Made by a program: the position numbers and the translations under genes. Under the pieces are notes generated by a model that had not been told where the DNA came from, did no database searches, and was given only the letters and a program-made list of their open reading frames with translations. From CAZWLY01 sp964634465 (GTDB taxonomy: Bacteria; Desulfobacterota; Desulfarculia; G963662305), in contig CAZWLY010000004.1 in NCBI GenBank assembly GCA_964634465.1, forward strand, positions 1-64,000: a stretch of 64,000 nt of DNA. The letters are read 5' to 3'. Position 1 is the stretch's first letter. Each line of letters begins with the position of its first letter. Shown piece by piece: positions 1-7,891 of the stretch.

Positions 1-62
1 TGGCCACCAACAGCAGTAACCTAAACTGTCAGGTAATTACTAACACAGGACAGAAAAGGCGA

Positions 63-84
63 CCGCCCCGGTTGTCCGGGGCGG
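63..84 (-). terminator. Probable terminator of the tetR-icmF operon
   Basis: A perfect 9-bp GC-rich stem (CCGCCCCGG / CCGGGGCGG) with a TTGT loop lies about 55 bp past the icmF stop. Read on the minus strand it is followed after a few bases by TTTT. Bases 1-60 show no gene. Confidence 0.6.
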
Positions 85-137
85 CCTTGTTGCTTGATCG
101 GATGGGGTTTTCCGGCCCCTTCCGGTGGTCAGCCCTC

Positions 138-3100
138 CTACATCGCCCGCCGATACTGTCCGCCGACTTCGTAGAGGGCCCGGGTGATCTGGCCCAGGGA
201 GCAGGTCTTGACCGTCTCCATCAGCTCGGCGAAGATGTTGCCGCCTTCGAGGCAGACCTTTTTGAGCCGCTCCAGGGCCGGGCCGGATTCCTTCTCGTGC
301 TTCTTGTGGAACTCGCGCAGCCGGTTGAGCTGACTCTGCTTCTCCTCCTCGGTCGAGCGCGACAGGGCGCAGCCGCCGCCCGAGGACATGTCCACCTCTT
401 TGGCGTCGGGGTGGATGAAGGTGTTGACGCCGATGATCGGCAGCTCGCCGGTGTGCTTGCGGGTCTCGTAGAGGATCGATTCGTCCTGGATCTTGGAGCG
501 CTGGTAGCCGCGCTCCATGGCCCCCAGCACGCCGCCCCGTGCGCTCAAGCGCTCGAACTCGCTTAAAATCGCCTCCTCGACCAGCTCGGTCAGCTCGTTG
601 ACGATGAACGCTCCCTGCAGGGGATTCTCGTTCTTGGCCAGGCCCCACTCCTTGTTGATGATCAACTGGATGGCCAGGGCCCGGCGGACCGAGTCCTCGG
701 TCGGGGTGGTGATCGCCTCGTCAAAGGAGTTGGTGTGCAGCGACTGGGCGTTGTCGTAGATGGCGCACAGGGCTTGCAGGGTGGTTCGGATGTCGTTGAA
801 GTCCACCTCCTGGACGTGGAGCGAGCGGCCCGAGGTCTGGATGTGGTACTTGAGCATCTGGGAGCGGGCGTTGGCCCCGTACTTGTTTTTCAGGGCCACC
901 GCCCAGATGCGCCGGGCCGCCCGGCCGATGACGGTGTACTCCGGGTCCATGCCGTTGGAGAAGAAGAAGGAGAAGTTGGGCGCGAACTGATCGACGTCGA
1001 GCCCCCGGGCCAGGTAGTACTCCAGGTAGGTGAAGCCGTTGGCGATGGTGAACGCCGTCTGGGTAATCGGGTTGGCCCCGGCCTCGGCGATGTGGTAGCC
1101 GGAGATCGACACCGAGTAGAAGTTACGGATATTGTTCTGGATAAAGTATTCCTGGATGTCGCCCATCATCTTCAGGGCGAAGTCGATGGCGAAGATGCAG
1201 GTGTTCTGTCCCTGGTCTTCCTTCAAGATGTCGGCCTGGACCGTGCCCCGAACCGAGGACAGCGTCTCCGCCTTGATCCGTTCGTACTCTTCTTTCAGCG
1301 GCTGGCGGCCGTTTCTTTCGACGAACCGGTCCACCTGTTGGGAGATGGCCGTGTTCAAGAAGAAGGCCAGCATGATCGGCGCCGGGCCGTTGATGGTCAT
1401 CGACACCGAAGTGTTGGGGGCGCACAGGTCGAAGCCGGAATAGAGCACCTTGGCGTCCTCCAGGGTGCAGATGGAGACGCCCGAGTTGCCGATCTTGCCG
1501 TAGATGTCGGGCCGTTCGTCCGGGTCCTCGCCGTAGAGGGTCACCGAGTCGAAGGCGGTCGAAAGCCTCTTGGCCGGCATGCCGTTGCTCAGGTAGTGGA
1601 AGCGGCGGTTGGTCCGGAAAGCGTCGCCCTCGCCGGCGAACATCCGGGTCGGGTCCTCGGCGGTCCGCTTGAAGGGGAAGGTGCCGGCGGTGTAGGGGAA
1701 ACGGCCGGGCAGGTTCTCCAGCAAGAGGAACTTCAACAGCTCGCCGGGGTCTTCGAAGTCGGGCAGGGCGACCTTGTTGATCCTGGAGCCGGCCAGCGAG
1801 GTGGTGTAGAGCGGCACCCGGATCTCCTTGTCCCGGACCTTGTAGACGAACTCCTCGCCCGAGTAGGCCTCCTTGACCTGGGGCCACTCGTCGAGCAGCT
1901 TTCGGCAGTCGGGATCGACCTGATCCCACAAATCGTCCTTGATCCGCTCCAGCTCGGCCGCCATCCGGTCCCGGACCTCGCCGCCGAAGGACTCGTCGGC
2001 CAGGACCTCGTCCCTGGTCTTGCCGACGGCCCAGGCCCGCCGGACCAGTTCGGCCTGTTCTCTGGCCCAGGCCTTGTACGAACGGACCGTCTCGGCGATC
2101 TCGGCCAGATAGGTCGTGCGCTCCGGCGGGACGATGACCGTCTTGGCCGAGGAGATCCTGGACTCGGGCCGGGGGAGTTCGGCCGGAATCTCCACCCCGG
2201 TCTTCTCGGCCACCTGATCGAGAATGCCGAAGAAGAGCGAGGTTACGCCGTCGTCGTTGAACTTGGCGGCGATGGTGCCGTAGACCGGCATCTCGGACGG
2301 GTCCCGGTCGAAGGCCTTGCGGTTGCGCTGGACCTGCTTGCACACGTCCCGGTGGGCGTCCTCGGCCCCTTTCTGGTCGAACTTGTTGATGGCCACCAGG
2401 TCGGCGAAGTCGAGCATGTCGATCTTCTCCAACTGGGAGGCCGAGCCGTACTCGGCGGTCATGACGTAGAGCGAGACATCGACCAGCTCGACGATCTCGG
2501 CGTCGCCCTGGCCGATGCCGGCCGTCTCGACGAAGATCAGATCGAAGTCGGCCGCCTTCAAGACCATGATCGCCTCCCTGAGCGCCTCGGCGATCTCGGT
2601 CTTGGACTCCCGGGTGGCCAGGGAACGCATGTAGACCCGGGGCGAAGAGATGGAGTTCATCCGGATCCGATCGCCCAGCAACGCCCCGCCGGTCTTCTTC
2701 CGGGAAGGGTCGATGGAGACCACGGCCAGGGTGAGCTCGTCGTTGGCCAGGAGGAAGCGGCGGACCAACTCGTCGGTCAAGGACGACTTGCCCGAGCCAC
2801 CGGTGCCGGTGATGCCGATCACCGGGATCTTTTTCGGGCCGACGAATTTCTTCAGCGCCTCGTCGATCTGGCTGCGGTGGTCGCCGTCGGCGGCCACGGC
2901 GTTCTCGGCCCAGGTGATGGCCCGGGCCAGGACCGGCTTGTCGGCCGGGGTCAGTCCGGCCAGGGAATCGGGCGTGAATCCGTCGCGCCGGGCCTTGTCG
3001 CACTCCTCGACCATGTAGTTGATCATGCCCTGGAGGCCCATCTGCCGGCCGTCGTCGGGCGAAAAAATCCTGGCCACGCCGTAGGCGTGCAGCTCCTCGA

Positions 3101-3431
3101 TCTCCTCGGGGATTATCACCCCGCCCCCGCCGCCGTAGACCTTGATGTGCTCGGCGCCCCGCTCTTTCAGGAGGTCGATCATGTACTTGAAGAACTCGAT
3201 GTGGCCGCCCTGGTAGCAGGAGACGGCGATGGCGTCGGCGTCTTCCTGGATGGCCGCCTCGACGATTTCGCCCGCGGAACGATTGTGGCCGAGGTGGATC
3301 ACCTCGGCCCCGGTGGCCTGGAGGATGCGGCGCATGATGTTGATGGCTGCATCGTGGCCGTCGAAGAGCGAGGTGGCGGTTACGAACCGGACGGGGCGGG
3401 ACGGTACGTAGGGTTGGGGTTCGGGATGCAC
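138..3431 (-). CDS. icmF: Fused isobutyryl-CoA mutase (IcmF)
   Basis: Adenosylcobalamin-dependent mutase that interconverts isobutyryl-CoA and n-butyryl-CoA, fused to its own G-protein chaperone; cytoplasmic. The 1097 residues follow the family order: N-terminal B12-binding domain with the DxH motif at D24-G25-H26, a MeaB-like GTPase with P-loop GTGGSGKS around 209-216, then from about residue 550 the substrate-binding TIM-barrel with the IcmF-type FPFKR and MFAGEGDAFRTNRRFHY stretch. This full-length order separates it from methylmalonyl-CoA mutase, whose GTPase is a separate gene. The start is GTG, with GGAGG six bases upstream overlapping the stop of the tetR gene, so the two are translationally coupled. 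Substrate preference within the IcmF family (isobutyryl, isovaleryl or pivalyl) cannot be fixed by reading. Confidence 0.93.
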   Translation of the reverse strand: MHPEPQPYVPSRPVRFVTATSLFDGHDAAINIMRRILQATGAEVIHLGHNRSAGEIVEAAIQEDADAIAVSCYQGGHIEFFKYMIDLLKERGAEHIKVYGGGGGVIIPEEIEELHAYGVARIFSPDDGRQMGLQGMINYMVEECDKARRDGFTPDSLAGLTPADKPVLARAITWAENAVAADGDHRSQIDEALKKFVGPKKIPVIGITGTGGSGKSSLTDELVRRFLLANDELTLAVVSIDPSRKKTGGALLGDRIRMNSISSPRVYMRSLATRESKTEIAEALREAIMVLKAADFDLIFVETAGIGQGDAEIVELVDVSLYVMTAEYGSASQLEKIDMLDFADLVAINKFDQKGAEDAHRDVCKQVQRNRKAFDRDPSEMPVYGTIAAKFNDDGVTSLFFGILDQVAEKTGVEIPAELPRPESRISSAKTVIVPPERTTYLAEIAETVRSYKAWAREQAELVRRAWAVGKTRDEVLADESFGGEVRDRMAAELERIKDDLWDQVDPDCRKLLDEWPQVKEAYSGEEFVYKVRDKEIRVPLYTTSLAGSRINKVALPDFEDPGELLKFLLLENLPGRFPYTAGTFPFKRTAEDPTRMFAGEGDAFRTNRRFHYLSNGMPAKRLSTAFDSVTLYGEDPDERPDIYGKIGNSGVSICTLEDAKVLYSGFDLCAPNTSVSMTINGPAPIMLAFFLNTAISQQVDRFVERNGRQPLKEEYERIKAETLSSVRGTVQADILKEDQGQNTCIFAIDFALKMMGDIQEYFIQNNIRNFYSVSISGYHIAEAGANPITQTAFTIANGFTYLEYYLARGLDVDQFAPNFSFFFSNGMDPEYTVIGRAARRIWAVALKNKYGANARSQMLKYHIQTSGRSLHVQEVDFNDIRTTLQALCAIYDNAQSLHTNSFDEAITTPTEDSVRRALAIQLIINKEWGLAKNENPLQGAFIVNELTELVEEAILSEFERLSARGGVLGAMERGYQRSKIQDESILYETRKHTGELPIIGVNTFIHPDAKEVDMSSGGGCALSRSTEEEKQSQLNRLREFHKKHEKESGPALERLKKVCLEGGNIFAELMETVKTCSLGQITRALYEVGGQYRRAM

Positions 3432-3443
3432 GATATTCCTCCC

Positions 3444-4103
3444 TCAGCTTTTTGGGCCGGGTTGATCGCTCAGCTCGCCCAGTAGGAGTTGGGTTTGAAG
3501 CCGGGTGTATTCGTCGAGCGAGTAATGTTTGCCCAGGTGCCAGCGCCTGAAGGTCCACATGTGGCCCATGACGGCGATGTTGTGGGCCATCAGCGAGATG
3601 GAGGCCGGCCCGTCGAACTTCAGGCTGCCGTCCTGGGCGCCTTGACCGAGGATGTCCTCGAACAGGCCGGTGATCCTGGTCTCGTTGGCCAGGACGTAAC
3701 GGCGGGCCTCGGGCGTCAACGAGTTGGACTCCTGGTAGATCAACAGGATGTCGTCGGAAAGGTCGTCGCACACGGCGAAGTAGGCGGCCACGGCCTGGAT
3801 CAAGGCTTGGCGGCCGGTCTTGGCCTTTACGATGGACGCCCTGAGACGGCTCTCCACCGCGGCGTGGATGTGGTCGCAGACCAGGTAGAGGATGTCCTCC
3901 TTGGTCCCGACGTACTCGTAGAGCGAGCCGATGGACAGGCCGGCCGCGGCGGCGATCTGGCGGGTGGTGGTCTTGTGGAACCCCTGGGCGATGAACAACC
4001 CCACCGCCGCCTCGATGATCTGCCGTCGCCGGGCCGTGACCAGCTTGCGGTCTTTGACCAGGGACGGAACTTCCTTTTGCGACCGGGGCTTGATCGGACC
4101 CAT
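3444..4103 (-). CDS. TetR family transcriptional regulator
   Basis: 219-residue regulator with an N-terminal TetR helix-turn-helix (about residues 20-65; RRRQIIEAAVGLF, then TTTRQIAAAAGLSIGSLYEY) and an all-helical ligand-binding C-terminal domain. The ATG at 4103 is chosen because GGAGG sits six bases upstream; the longer reading frame lacks homologous character. It is the first gene of a two-gene operon with icmF (12 bp gap), so it probably senses an acyl-CoA or a related metabolite and controls icmF and itself. An 18-bp near-palindrome 54 bp upstream is the likely operator. The ligand is inference. Confidence 0.88.
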   Translation of the reverse strand: MGPIKPRSQKEVPSLVKDRKLVTARRRQIIEAAVGLFIAQGFHKTTTRQIAAAAGLSIGSLYEYVGTKEDILYLVCDHIHAAVESRLRASIVKAKTGRQALIQAVAAYFAVCDDLSDDILLIYQESNSLTPEARRYVLANETRITGLFEDILGQGAQDGSLKFDGPASISLMAHNIAVMGHMWTFRRWHLGKHYSLDEYTRLQTQLLLGELSDQPGPKS

Positions 4104-4156
4104 GAACATCCTCCGAGCCGGGTTTCGGAACCTCGGCGGTCCGCGACGCGCTCCCG

Positions 4157-4174
4157 ACTGAGCGCTCGCTCGGT
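4157..4174. promoter_or_regulatory. Candidate TetR operator upstream of tetR-icmF
   Basis: ACTGAGCG-CT-CGCTCGGT, an 18-bp inverted repeat with 7 of 8 arm positions matching. It is 54 bp before the TetR start codon, with size and symmetry typical of TetR-family operators. No other copy was noticed in the window. Confidence 0.45.
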
Positions 4175-4320
4175 TGAGGGCAATATGGCACAAGCCAAGG
4201 GAGAAGTCAAGGGGAGGAAGGTCCGTGATTGCACGAGAAATCGTATCGAGTAAGAGTGCGGGGGAGATGGCCGTCCAAGGTTGGCCCGGTCGAACACTAA
4301 ATAAATGCGAGGCGGAAGCG

Positions 4321-5199
4321 ATGCCCAGGCCACGACCGGCAAGGCTGCTCAATTGCCTGCTGATTTCCGGCTATGGGGCGGGTTTTTTCCCGCTGCTGTC
4401 GGGCTGGGCCGATACGACGGAGAAGAATTTCGCTTTGAAGGTCGGGGCCGTCACGGCGGCTTGCTTTGCGGCCCTCTTCTTACTGATGTTCGGCCGGCGA
4501 CCCATTTATTTCTGGTTGTGCCGGTTACTGCGGCGTGAAGTCAGGCTCTTTGAGTTCGGTTTCTTTCGCCTCGTCTGCTTCACCTACGGCCCCCTAGTCA
4601 TGCTCGGCCCCTTGGCCCTGGGAAACGAGGCTTTTGGCGCCCTCGCCAGGGTGTTTTCGGACAAAGCCCTGGCTCAGTATATTGTCTTTAGCGGGGGGTG
4701 TGTGCTCGCCGTGGCCGTCATTTGTGGTCTCGACATCTACCCGGTCAACTTGTTTCGCTCAAAAGCATCGCTCGAGCACCTCATCGCCATAACCCGCGAT
4801 CTCATGAGGCTGTGCAACAGAATTTTGCTGGTGGTTACCGGTTCCATCATCGCCGGCTGGGTATTCAAAAAGGTCGAGTTCAGTCTTACGGCGGTCTACG
4901 TCACCACCTACGGCGTCGTCGGCTTCGCTTTCGGGAGCACGGGCGTGTTGGGCACGAGGGTTACGGAGTTGCTCTACAGGTTGGACGAGATGGAAGAGGC
5001 GGCCGACAACCGCCCGCCGTGGCGACCGAAGCCCGTCAAACCCTGCCCGACTCCAACGGGCCAAAGCCGAAAGCCGATTAGATCGGGCGGCCGATTATCA
5101 CTCCCGCGGCCCCCTCCCGCCTCCTGGACGTCCTCATCTCCCAAGCGCCGTCCCTTGGCCTCTTTCCCGAACTCGGCTATAATGATTCCGGTGAGTTAG
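4321..5199 (+). CDS. Hypothetical multi-pass membrane protein
   Basis: 292 residues from the ATG at 4321, where a GGCGGAAG-like ribosome site precedes it; the frame stays open further upstream, but that part looks noncoding. About five or six hydrophobic segments are visible (for example VGAVTAACFAALFLLMFG, a segment ending in GPLVMLGPLAL, YIVFSGGCVLAVAVICGL, ILLVVTGSIIAGWVF and YVTTYGVVGFAFGS). The tail of about 60 residues is proline- and basic-rich and low complexity. Not recognised as a named family. Codon use is somewhat less GC-biased than its neighbours. It stands alone between the divergent tetR and a secreted protein gene, so context gives no function. Confidence 0.6.
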   Translation: MPRPRPARLLNCLLISGYGAGFFPLLSGWADTTEKNFALKVGAVTAACFAALFLLMFGRRPIYFWLCRLLRREVRLFEFGFFRLVCFTYGPLVMLGPLALGNEAFGALARVFSDKALAQYIVFSGGCVLAVAVICGLDIYPVNLFRSKASLEHLIAITRDLMRLCNRILLVVTGSIIAGWVFKKVEFSLTAVYVTTYGVVGFAFGSTGVLGTRVTELLYRLDEMEEAADNRPPWRPKPVKPCPTPTGQSRKPIRSGGRLSLPRPPPASWTSSSPKRRPLASFPNSAIMIPVS

Positions 5200-5218
5200 T
5201 TGTTCCAGGAGGGTGACC

Positions 5219-7039
5219 ATGCCCAGACTCTTCGGCCTGATGACGCTCGTTCTATCCTTGGCCGTCGCCGGCCCGGCGTCGGCCCAGACCCGCCTTGTAA
5301 ACGGCAGCATCGACATAACGATCGAGGAGATCGGCGGGCGGGAGTTCATCACCAACCTCGACTTCCCCTTCCAGCACCTGAAAGTGACCAACAACTCGTC
5401 GAGCTCGGTGACGCTCACCTTCAACGCCTCGCTCTCGGGAGGCTACACCACCCCCAACATCTTTCCCCAGTTGGCCGTCCTCTATCTCGATCCCGGCGAG
5501 AGCAACTACCTCACCTCCTACCTGGACGCGGCCAGCGGCGATCTGGACCTCTACAACCTGAACCTGGCCATAAGAACCTGGTTATACACCTTCACCGATG
5601 CCTCCACGCAATCCTCGGTGGATTACGCCACCATCTGGGCCTTGACCACCTTTCCCGAAGGCGTGTCCTGGCCGCCCGACACCTCCCCCTTCGGGACGAT
5701 CACCGGCCGGGTGAGTACGGCCGAGGGCGCTGGGGTCGCCGGGGCCCAGGTGGAACTGCTCTCGGCCCGGAACGCCGGCGGGGCGGGCTTCTCCGTGACT
5801 ACGACCACCGGCGCCGACGGCTCCTTCAGCCTGACCATGCCCTACGACCGGGACTGGTTCTTCCTGCGGGTTACGGCCGACGGCTACCTGACCGCCTTCA
5901 AGACCATCGATCCCGACAACCTGAGCGACGTCCAGGTGACGATCACGCCGGGCGATCCCGGTTCGCCCCGGCTGACGACCGTCAGCTCCATGCAGGACCT
6001 GATCGGCTTCTGGCGGGGTAAGGCCAGCGCCGACGGCAGCCGCTTCCTGTTGATTCAGGGCATGGAGATGTGGGACGTCGAAGACATGAAAGGACTCAGC
6101 CAGCTCAAGCTCTTCGACGCCGACGGGAACACGCTTTGGGCCCACTACATGGGCCAGCAGGGCTGGGCGGCCGACCTTTCCCGCGACGGGGCTTACGCCG
6201 TCTACGCCACTCTGGGCGGAGACGGCCACTACGCCCTGGTAGACGCCTCCAACGGGCAGGTGCTCTGGCAGAAGAACCTGGCCGACCTGCCGACCTGGTC
6301 CCAGGCTCCGCTGCCCGACAAACGATGCCGGGAGATCGTCTTCAACAACGCCGGCGACAAGATCGCCCTGGGCACCGACGACGGCGGTGTGTTCTTCCTC
6401 GATCGGGCCGACGGCCAGATCACGGCCAGCGTCTTTTTGAAGGGCATGATCAGGCAGATCGCCTTCAAGGCCGACGACTCGGTGGCCTACGTCTCCTCGG
6501 GCGACGGCTACCTCTACGCCGTCGATCCGACCAGCGGCTCGGTGATTTGGAAAAGCTACGGCCGGGCCTGGTTCTACACCCGCGGGCTGGCCTTGAGCTC
6601 GGACGGAACCTACATCGCCGGCGCGGCCAAGACCGGCTACGGCTGCCTGTTCAGGGCCTCGGACGGCGAGAAGATCTTCGAGCACCACATGGGCTCCCTC
6701 AACGCCGCCGTGGCCGTCTTCCACCCCCAAGACGAGGGCGTCTTCTTCGGCTCGATGTTCAGGTCCGGCTACTTCGATCTGATCGGGCAAATCCGCTGGT
6801 ACGCGCCGAGGGCCCAGTCGGCCGTCTTCTCTCCGGGTGGCGAGTACGTCGTCATCGGCGGCCACGGCCCGGGCAGCCTGAGGGTGATCCACACCGCCTC
6901 CGGCACCGAGGTGGGGGACGCCTTCGACCAGACCCAGATCGACGGCAACGTTACCTGGCTGTATCTCAGCCCCGACGGCAGCAGGCTCTACGTCGCCACC
7001 GAGAACGGCAACGTGGTCATCTATAACTGCTCCTGGTAG
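5219..7039 (+). CDS. Secreted beta-propeller protein with carboxypeptidase-regulatory-like domain
   Basis: 606 residues. A signal peptide of about 22 residues ends at ASA/Q, so the protein is exported. Residues about 25-150 form a beta-rich domain of unknown type. Residues about 160-240 look like a carboxypeptidase regulatory-like (CnaB-type) fold: GTITGRVSTAEGAGVAGAQV followed by GADGSFSL and DGYLTAFK. Residues about 270-606 contain PQQ/WD40-like propeller repeats (LWAHYMGQQGWAADLSRDG, GQVLWQKNL, GSVIWKSYG, LYLSPDGSRLYVATENG). A strong AGGAGGG before the ATG at 5219 sets the start. No enzymatic motif is seen; binding or scaffold work at the cell surface is the most that can be inferred. Confidence 0.8.
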   Translation: MPRLFGLMTLVLSLAVAGPASAQTRLVNGSIDITIEEIGGREFITNLDFPFQHLKVTNNSSSSVTLTFNASLSGGYTTPNIFPQLAVLYLDPGESNYLTSYLDAASGDLDLYNLNLAIRTWLYTFTDASTQSSVDYATIWALTTFPEGVSWPPDTSPFGTITGRVSTAEGAGVAGAQVELLSARNAGGAGFSVTTTTGADGSFSLTMPYDRDWFFLRVTADGYLTAFKTIDPDNLSDVQVTITPGDPGSPRLTTVSSMQDLIGFWRGKASADGSRFLLIQGMEMWDVEDMKGLSQLKLFDADGNTLWAHYMGQQGWAADLSRDGAYAVYATLGGDGHYALVDASNGQVLWQKNLADLPTWSQAPLPDKRCREIVFNNAGDKIALGTDDGGVFFLDRADGQITASVFLKGMIRQIAFKADDSVAYVSSGDGYLYAVDPTSGSVIWKSYGRAWFYTRGLALSSDGTYIAGAAKTGYGCLFRASDGEKIFEHHMGSLNAAVAVFHPQDEGVFFGSMFRSGYFDLIGQIRWYAPRAQSAVFSPGGEYVVIGGHGPGSLRVIHTASGTEVGDAFDQTQIDGNVTWLYLSPDGSRLYVATENGNVVIYNCSW

Positions 7040-7069
7040 GGCGGGCCGGCGGGGCCGCCGCCGGCCTGT

Positions 7070-7505
7070 CTACCTCACCAGCGGCAGCCCGTTTTTCTTC
7101 CAATCGAGCAGGCCGCCCTTGAGGTGCAAGATTTCCTTGAAGCCCAATCGCTTCATTATCGCCACCGCCTTGGAGCTCCGGTTGCCCAAGCGGCAGTAGA
7201 CGAAGTAGGTCTTGGTCTTCTCCAGGCGGGCCAGGGCCTCTTGGAACCCTGGCCCGTAGAAATCGAGGTTGACCGCCCCGGCGATGCGCCCCGCCTTGAA
7301 CTCCTTGGGGGTGCGGACGTCGAGGATGACGAAGTCGGGCTTGCCGGCGGCCAGTTGGAGGGCGGCGTATGCCCTGGCGGGCGTTGACCTCCCAGACGAC
7401 CTCGCCGGCCTCCAGCGAGCGGAAGGCCGCCGAGCCGTAACGAGTGGCGAGCAGGCCGGCGACGAGCACCGACAGGCCGATCAGGATTTGCGTCTTGCCG
7501 ATCAT
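7070..7505 (-). pseudogene. Frameshifted exported rhodanese-domain protein
   Basis: The reading frame starts at ATG 7505 with an N-terminal signal or anchor segment (ILIGLSVLVAGLLATRYG). It runs in one frame to about 7372-7374, where a one-base difference in a C run throws it out of frame. The next frame then gives a full rhodanese domain: KPDFVILDVRTPKEFKAGRI, then the active-site loop YCRLGNRSSKAVAIM with the catalytic Cys, ending LPLVR-stop at 7070. Removing one C from the run restores a continuous protein of about 145 residues (NARQAYAALQLAAGKPDF). This is either a genuine frameshift or an assembly error; the conserved active site favours a recent event or an error. Rhodaneses transfer sulfane sulfur. 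Confidence 0.75.
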
Positions 7506-7891
7506 CGAAGTTTCCCCTTGAAAAAATCGGTCGCTCGGCGGCCAGCAGGCGTCGGCCTGTGTCGGCGGGCGGCCGGAGGGGGGATCCGGCGCCGAACGAC
7601 CGGGCCGGCGGCGGGATGCCGGACCGACCCTGGAGGCGATATTAACCTCTGAGGCGGGCTCCATCAAGTTCGCGGGCGTGGACTTGGGGTCAACCCCTCG
7701 CCGAGCTCATTTTTCGGCCGGCCCGGGACCGTCCCGGCCTTGCCGAAACGAGGGGAAAACAGGCCCCGGCCGGGCCGCGCCGCGCCCGTTGCATTCCCGG
7801 TCCGCCTGTTCTATAAGGAGTGAGAGCTCAGCCAGCCCAGACAGAGAGTCCTGGGAATCAAGCCCGGACAAGCCCCGATGGATCGACTCCA
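7506..7891. other. Intergenic stretch between divergent rhodanese and polX-like genes
   Basis: 386 bp with no credible gene. It holds a sigma-70-like promoter for the polX-like operon (see 7789-7817). A frame open from GTG 7820 into the polX-like gene is not used as the start, because AAGGAG abuts that codon. Confidence 0.5.
7789..7817 (+). promoter_or_regulatory. Sigma-70-like promoter of the polX-nth-tolC run
   Basis: TTGCAT (7789-7794) and TATAAG (7812-7817) with a 17-bp spacer, about 75 bp before the first start codon. No alternative promoter is evident in the tightly packed genes that follow until the 83-bp gap at 11580. Confidence 0.45.

Noticed and set aside
735..3485. 916-aa open frame antisense to icmF
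   Set aside because: Same GC-driven shadow; low-complexity Gly/Val/Asp/Leu composition with no domain.
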